Part shown: in pieces, positions 5,736-9,622 of the stretch
How positions within the stretch are numbered: position 1 is the first letter of the stretch
Layout: each line of letters begins with the position of its first letter
Source: CAYWJT01 sp964458655
GTDB lineage: Bacteria; Acidobacteriota; Aminicenantia; Aminicenantales; Saccharicenantaceae
Reading direction: 5' to 3'
Length of the DNA: 9,622 nt
NCBI GenBank assembly: GCA_964458655.1
Contig: CAYWJT010000072.1
Span: 1-9,622 of the forward strand
The notes under the pieces: generated by a model
The model's input: only the letters and a program-made list of their open reading frames with translations
The model's database searches: none
What the model was told of the DNA's origin: nothing
Translations under genes and position numbers: made by a program

Positions 5736-7319
5736 TTATTTCGCCGTCAGGATCTTCTGGACCTCTTCCTTGTCGACTTCGGTGATGAACGGAATGCCGC
5801 TGATATCGGCCGCCTCTTTGGTCAGGGCGGCGATGTCGTCCCGGGTGATGTAGTCGAGCGTGAACTTGCGTTCGCCGGCCATCAGCTGACGGAGGCCCTG
5901 GCTCAGGCGTTTGAAGTAGGTGTAGACGCCGATGGCGCCGGCCGGGAGCTCGTCGAAGCGGTCTCCGAAGCGTTGCCGCAGCTCGGGCGCCGTGACGAAG
6001 ATCTCGTCGCGGGTGCTGCCGAAGCGCTCGACGTAGACCGGGATCTGGCCGTCGCTTATCCGGCCGCCGATGGTCTTTCCGACCATGGCCGCGGCCAGGG
6101 GCGAACGGGCCATGCCCACGGCCTTGACGTAGGGCGCGCCGAGGGCCAAGGCCTTGAAGATCTGGTCCTCGAAGGTGATGCCCCCGGCGAAGGCCAGGTC
6201 GGGCACGTATTCGCCCTGCTTGGCCAGCTGGTCGGCGAACTTCCAGGTCAGCGACCAGATCTCCACGCTCGGGATGCCCCACTCGTTCATCATGCGCCAG
6301 GGGCTCATGCCTGTGCCGCCGCCAGCGCCGTCTACGGTGAGGAGGTCGAGTTTGGCCTTGGAGGCGTACTTGACCGCCCGGGCCAGGTCGGCCGGACGGT
6401 AGGCTCCGGTCTTGAGGAAGACGCGCTTGGCCCCGGCCTTGCGGAGCTCTTCGACCCGCTTCATGAACGACTCCTCCTCGACCATGCCGAGGCGGGAATG
6501 GCGTTCGAACTCCTTGAAGCTGCCCTTTTCGAAGGCGGAGATGACGTTGGGGTCTTCGGGGTCGGGCAGGACGATGTAGCCCTTCTTCTTGAGGGCCTGG
6601 GCTTTCTTGACGCTTTTGATCTTGACTTCGCCGCCGATGTCCTTGGCCCCCTGGCCCCACTTGAGCTCGACGGTCTCGACGCCCAGTTTCTCGATGACGT
6701 ACTCCTGGACGCCGAGCCGCGTGTCCTCGACGTTGGCCTGGACCACGACGTCGCCGTAGCCGTCCTGCCAGTCGCGGAAGGACTTGATGCGGAACTCCAT
6801 GTCCGGTGAGCGGACGACCCGGCCGTTCTTGAGCTCGGTCTCGTCGTCCATGCCGCAGACGTTCTCGCCGATGGTCAGGATGACGCCGGAGACGGCCGCC
6901 CCGCCGCCCAGGCCGGCCCAGTTCTGGCGGGCGACGTTAGTCGAGCCCATGCCCGAGATGATGAAGGGCAGTTTGAGCTTGATGTCCTTGTTGCGGCCGA
7001 TCTTGGTCTCGATCGAGACCTTCTCGAAGGTGGCCTTGTCGCTGTCGGCAGGGACGCCCCAGGCGCCCTTGGCCGTGCCCATGATGCTGAAGTGCGACAG
7101 GTCGACGGGATAATCCTTCTCGCAGCCCGCCGTGATGATGCCGAAGGGCTGGGGATAGAGGACCTCGGGGCCGCGGTAGGCGGACTTCCCGATCTCGCAC
7201 ATCCCGATGCAACCGTCGACGCAGGTCACGCACATGCCGCTGAAGGGGCTGATCGACCCCTCCGTCCTGTTCTTGGTCAGGGTGGCGGCGCTTCTGTTCA
7301 GTCGGGTGAAACTCGGCAT
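5736..7319 (-). CDS. FMN-binding glutamate synthase-like protein (GltB synthase-domain family)
   Basis: This 527-residue protein resembles the FMN-binding TIM-barrel synthase domain of glutamate synthase, without the glutaminase (class II amidotransferase) or GXGXG domains. AGGAGG lies 7 nt before the ATG at 7319. Barrel landmarks: SGMGSTNVARQNWAG (122-136), a lysine-containing VELKWGQGAK (217-226), LTVDGAGGGTGMSP (327-340), and FAGGITFEDQIFKALALGA (377-395), a phosphate-binding-type loop. Oddities: there is no Cys after residue 155, so the [3Fe-4S] ligands that follow this region in classical GltB are absent. Instead the N-terminus carries C30-x2-C33-x3-C37-x3-C41 plus C66, a plausible cluster site. 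It follows the ferredoxin-domain gene by 59 nt in the same operon, and a strong terminator lies downstream. In bona fide GltB this domain makes glutamate from 2-oxoglutarate and ammonia using FMN and ferredoxin or NAD(P)H electrons. Whether that reaction applies here is inference; another substrate is possible. Confidence 0.85.
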   Translation of the reverse strand: MPSFTRLNRSAATLTKNRTEGSISPFSGMCVTCVDGCIGMCEIGKSAYRGPEVLYPQPFGIITAGCEKDYPVDLSHFSIMGTAKGAWGVPADSDKATFEKVSIETKIGRNKDIKLKLPFIISGMGSTNVARQNWAGLGGGAAVSGVILTIGENVCGMDDETELKNGRVVRSPDMEFRIKSFRDWQDGYGDVVVQANVEDTRLGVQEYVIEKLGVETVELKWGQGAKDIGGEVKIKSVKKAQALKKKGYIVLPDPEDPNVISAFEKGSFKEFERHSRLGMVEEESFMKRVEELRKAGAKRVFLKTGAYRPADLARAVKYASKAKLDLLTVDGAGGGTGMSPWRMMNEWGIPSVEIWSLTWKFADQLAKQGEYVPDLAFAGGITFEDQIFKALALGAPYVKAVGMARSPLAAAMVGKTIGGRISDGQIPVYVERFGSTRDEIFVTAPELRQRFGDRFDELPAGAIGVYTYFKRLSQGLRQLMAGERKFTLDYITRDDIAALTKEAADISGIPFITEVDKEEVQKILTAK

Positions 7320-7345
7320 GACATTACCTCCTCGAAATCCTTGTG

Positions 7346-7372
7346 ATTTTATGTCCAGGGTTCATAGGTCAA
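7346..7372 (-). promoter_or_regulatory. possible internal sigma-70-like promoter before the GltB-like gene
   Basis: In the 59-nt gap before the GltB-like gene, the minus strand shows TTGACC (7372-7367) and TAAAAT (7351-7346), separated by 15 nt. Both hexamers are good but the spacer is shorter than the usual 16-18, so this is tentative. It could let the FMN protein be expressed apart from the two upstream subunits. Confidence 0.25.
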
Positions 7373-7378
7373 ACCCGG

Positions 7379-8059
7379 TCAAGTCTTCTCCCGGACGCAG
7401 GTGCCGCAGCGTCCGGCGTCGTACATCCAGCACTGGAGGTCGTCGTAGTGCTCCAGGCAGGTCGGCTCCATCGTCAGGCAGGCGTTGCAGACGGCCGTTT
7501 CGGCGCTAGGCCCCTGGCAGCGCAGCTGGCAGGCCGGGCAGATGTACATGCAGGCCCCGCACAGGCGGCAGACGTCCGAGCGGATGTCGAACGGCGTCGA
7601 TATCTTGCGGTTGTAGCCGCGTTTCTGGAAGCCGATGGCCCGGGCGTCCATCTGCTCGGCGCACATCCGGACGCACAGCCCGCACAGGATGCATTCCTCG
7701 TTGCGCAGCTTGAAACGGACCTGCGTGACGTTGAACTTGGAGGCCAGGTCCTGGAGGACCTTGGAGCCCGGCGCGACCGAGAGCATGAGCTCGACCATCA
7801 TGCGGCGGGCCTCTATGACCCGTTTCGTGTCCGTGCGGACGACCAGTCCCGGCTCGGCGGGGTAGGTGCAGGAGGAGACCAGCTTGGTCTTCAGCCCTTC
7901 CCCGATCTCGACCAGGCAGAGACGGCAGCCGCCGTGCGGAGTCAGGCCCTCGTGGTGGCAGAGGGTGGGGATGGCCAGGCCGTAGAACTTGGCTGTATCC
8001 AGGATGGTCCAGCCCTCCTCCGCGTTGACCTCCATTCCGTTCATGCGAAAAGTTATCAT
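7379..8059 (-). CDS. 2Fe-2S/4Fe-4S ferredoxin-domain protein, HydA/NuoG/HoxU N-terminal-like
   Basis: This is a 226-residue electron-transfer protein that probably relays electrons between the upstream HydB-like flavoprotein and a catalytic partner. The start at 8059 is chosen because GGGGAA directly follows the preceding stop and ATG comes 8 nt after it; the longer open frame is a shadow inside the neighbour. Domains: plant-type 2Fe-2S fold (1-78) with C34, C45, C48 and C64 in a GGCRLC context; 4Fe-4S motif C123/126/129/133; second 4Fe-4S motif C164/167/170/174. The segment where NuoG and HydA carry a His-plus-three-Cys cluster (about 85-115) has no Cys and no such motif. The last 50 residues hold further cysteines (177, 181, 191, 194, 201, 210, 218, 221), including a terminal CGTC, and could bind extra clusters or zinc. 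There is no H-cluster domain, so it is not itself a hydrogenase. The specific family is uncertain; the redox relay role is well supported. Confidence 0.88.
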   Translation of the reverse strand: MITFRMNGMEVNAEEGWTILDTAKFYGLAIPTLCHHEGLTPHGGCRLCLVEIGEGLKTKLVSSCTYPAEPGLVVRTDTKRVIEARRMMVELMLSVAPGSKVLQDLASKFNVTQVRFKLRNEECILCGLCVRMCAEQMDARAIGFQKRGYNRKISTPFDIRSDVCRLCGACMYICPACQLRCQGPSAETAVCNACLTMEPTCLEHYDDLQCWMYDAGRCGTCVREKT

Positions 8060-8067
8060 GGTTCCCC

Positions 8068-9622
8068 TCAGATGATCTTGATGGCCTCGTCGCGCTGCTG
8101 TTCGATGGCTTCGAAGCGGCAGGCTTCCTGGCAGGCACCGCATTTGATGCACTTGGTCTGGTCGATCAGGTGGATATCGTGGAGGGTGCCCCTGATGGCC
8201 TCCGTCGGGCAGGCCTTCTTGCAGGCCAGACAGCCGACACATTTCTCGGCGACGACGACGTAGCGGATGAGCGACTTGCAGACACCCGCCGGGCAGCGCT
8301 TGTCCAGGATGTGGGCCTCATATTCATGACGGAAATAGCGCAGCGTCGAAAGGACCGGGTTGGCCGCCGTCTGGCCCAACCCGCACATGGAGGCGTCCTT
8401 GGTCGTCCGGGCCAGCTGCTCCAGCAGCTCCAGGTCGCTTTCCTTGCCCTTGCCTTCGGTGATGTCCTTGACGATCTCCCACATCCTCTGGGTGCCTTCC
8501 CGGCAGGAAACGCACTTGCCGCAGGACTCGTCGCGAAGGAAGTTGAGGAAGTACTTGGCCATGTCGACCATGCAGGTCTTGTCGTCCATGACGATCATGC
8601 CGCCCGAGCCCATCATGGCTCCGGCCGCCGTCAGGCTCTCGTAGTCGACCGGAAGGTCGAGGAGCTTGGCCGGCAGGCAGCCTCCCGAGGGGCCGCCGAT
8701 CTGGATGGCCTTGAAGTCCCGGCCCTTGGCGATGCCGCCGCCGATGCCGTAGACGATCTCCCGCAGGGTGATGCCCATGGGGACTTCGACCAGGCCGGTG
8801 TTGTTGATCTTGCCTACCAGGGAGAAGATCTTCGTGCCCTTGCTCGTCTCGGTCCCCAGGCCCCGGAACCAGTCCGCGCCGCGGCGGATGATGTTGGGCA
8901 CGGTCGCCCAGGTCTCGACGTTGTTGATGACGGTGGGCATTCCCCACAGCCCCTTCTGGGCCGGGTAGGGCGGCCTCTGGCGGGGCATGGCGATCTTGCC
9001 CTCGACCGAGGCGATCAGGGCCGTTTCTTCGCCCGAAACGAAGGCTCCCGCGCCCTGGACGATCTCCAGGTCGAAGCTGAAACCTGTGCCCAGGATGTCC
9101 TCGCCCAAGAGGCCGTACTCCCTGGCCTGGCGGATGGCGATGTCCATGCGCTTGAGCGCCAGCGGGTATTCGTGACGTATGTAGACGAAGCCTTTCGAAG
9201 CTCCGATGGCCTTGGCCCCGATGACCATGCCTTCGAGCACGGCGTGGGGGTCGGCCTCGAGGATGGAGCGGTCCATGAAGGCGCCTGGGTCGCCTTCGTC
9301 GCCGTTGCATATCAGGTACTTGGGCGACCGCTTCTCTTTGGCGCAGGTCTCCCATTTCCGGCCGGTCGGAAAGCCGGCCCCACCGCGGCCGCGCAGACCG
9401 GAGGCCTTGATCTCGGCGATGATGTCCTCCGGGCTCATCGAGGACAGGGCCTTGCCCAGCGCCTCGTAGCCTTCGAAGGCGATATACTCGTCGATCTTTT
9501 CGGGGTCGATCCGGCCGCGGTTGCGCAGGACGATGAGGCGCTGGTGCTTGAAGAACTCGATGTCCTTCATCTTCGGGACGGGCGCCTTCTCGGCCGGCGG
9601 CACGTACATCAGCTTCTTGACC
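8068..9622 (-). CDS. HydB/NuoF-type NADH- and FMN-binding iron-sulfur flavoprotein subunit (5' end cut by window)
   Basis: This is the flavin subunit that exchanges electrons with NAD(H) in cytoplasmic HydABC-type hydrogenases and related complexes. Numbered from the first in-window Met (base 9609), I see the NADH/FMN glycine-rich segment GLRGRGGAGFPTGRKW (71-86), CNGDEGDPGAFMDR (101-114), the SGEE loop (192-195) and the 4Fe-4S ligands CGKCVSC (363-369) plus C409. A H433-x5-CPAGVC hinge follows, then two C-terminal 4Fe-4S motifs (C457/460/463/467 and C487/490/493/497). The C-terminal ferredoxin domain separates HydB/HndC from Complex I NuoF. The frame stays open upstream of that Met (VKKL before MYVPP) and the text there matches the middle of the family, so the true start and probably a thioredoxin-like 2Fe-2S domain lie outside the window. 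The stop is 8 nt before the next gene, whose ribosome binding site abuts it. NAD versus NADP preference cannot be read here. Confidence 0.93.
   Translation of the reverse strand, partial: VKKLMYVPPAEKAPVPKMKDIEFFKHQRLIVLRNRGRIDPEKIDEYIAFEGYEALGKALSSMSPEDIIAEIKASGLRGRGGAGFPTGRKWETCAKEKRSPKYLICNGDEGDPGAFMDRSILEADPHAVLEGMVIGAKAIGASKGFVYIRHEYPLALKRMDIAIRQAREYGLLGEDILGTGFSFDLEIVQGAGAFVSGEETALIASVEGKIAMPRQRPPYPAQKGLWGMPTVINNVETWATVPNIIRRGADWFRGLGTETSKGTKIFSLVGKINNTGLVEVPMGITLREIVYGIGGGIAKGRDFKAIQIGGPSGGCLPAKLLDLPVDYESLTAAGAMMGSGGMIVMDDKTCMVDMAKYFLNFLRDESCGKCVSCREGTQRMWEIVKDITEGKGKESDLELLEQLARTTKDASMCGLGQTAANPVLSTLRYFRHEYEAHILDKRCPAGVCKSLIRYVVVAEKCVGCLACKKACPTEAIRGTLHDIHLIDQTKCIKCGACQEACRFEAIEQQRDEAIKII

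Noticed and set aside
5199..6809. 536-codon open frame on the plus strand
   Set aside because: It runs across the DRTGG gene, the terminator, the promoter and the GltB-like gene in antisense and shows no domain or ribosome binding site; a GC-rich shadow.
8060..8242. Upstream extension of the ferredoxin-domain gene to 8242
   Set aside because: The extension is an out-of-frame reading of the HydB C-terminal ferredoxin domain. The ATG at 8059 follows the HydB stop with a good ribosome binding site and starts the 2Fe-2S fold correctly.
7343..8263. 306-codon open frame on the plus strand
   Set aside because: Antisense to the Cys-rich ferredoxin-domain gene, with no motif of its own.

Overview
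This is a GC-rich (by eye over 60%), almost fully coding window. Every gene I can support lies on the minus strand, so the biology reads from base 9622 down to base 1. A run of ten Ns at 3523-3532 shows it is a scaffold, probably from a draft or metagenome-derived genome. The content (HydB-type flavoprotein, ferredoxin-domain proteins, [FeFe]-hydrogenase, DRTGG/PHP/ATPase regulators, glutamate dehydrogenase) fits a strictly anaerobic, fermentative bacterium. Comparable gene sets are known to me from Clostridia, Thermotogae and uncultured GC-rich fermenters such as Aminicenantes. I cannot fix the lineage from sequence alone.

Region A (9622-5736), operon 1: a HydB/NuoF-type NADH- and FMN-binding iron-sulfur subunit, cut off by the window edge; a 226-residue 2Fe-2S/4Fe-4S protein resembling the N-terminal part of HydA/NuoG; and a 527-residue FMN-binding, glutamate-synthase-like protein. 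A strong intrinsic terminator closes the operon (5660-5694). The set looks like a NADH-linked, possibly electron-bifurcating core whose catalytic partner is a GltB-like protein instead of a hydrogenase.

Region B (5603-1698), operon 2: it starts at a good sigma-70-type promoter that carries a 10-bp palindrome in its spacer. It encodes a DRTGG-domain protein, an RsbW-like ATPase, a sensory-type [FeFe]-hydrogenase, a second DRTGG protein, a PHP-domain metal hydrolase and a second GHKL ATPase. Every junction overlaps (by 14, 4, 4, 1 and 4 nt), which indicates tight translational coupling. The layout suggests H2 or redox sensing feeding a small signalling module. The hydrogenase gene is interrupted at the N-gap by sequence that does not belong to it; a gap-filling artefact is the likely cause.

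Region C (1576-1): a possible promoter, then gdhA (glutamate dehydrogenase) with a strong ribosome binding site, then hairpins in the 184-bp tail.

Taken together, two glutamate-linked redox enzymes flank a hydrogenase-based sensor operon. That suggests, but does not prove, a link between NADH/ferredoxin/H2 balance and nitrogen or amino-acid metabolism.
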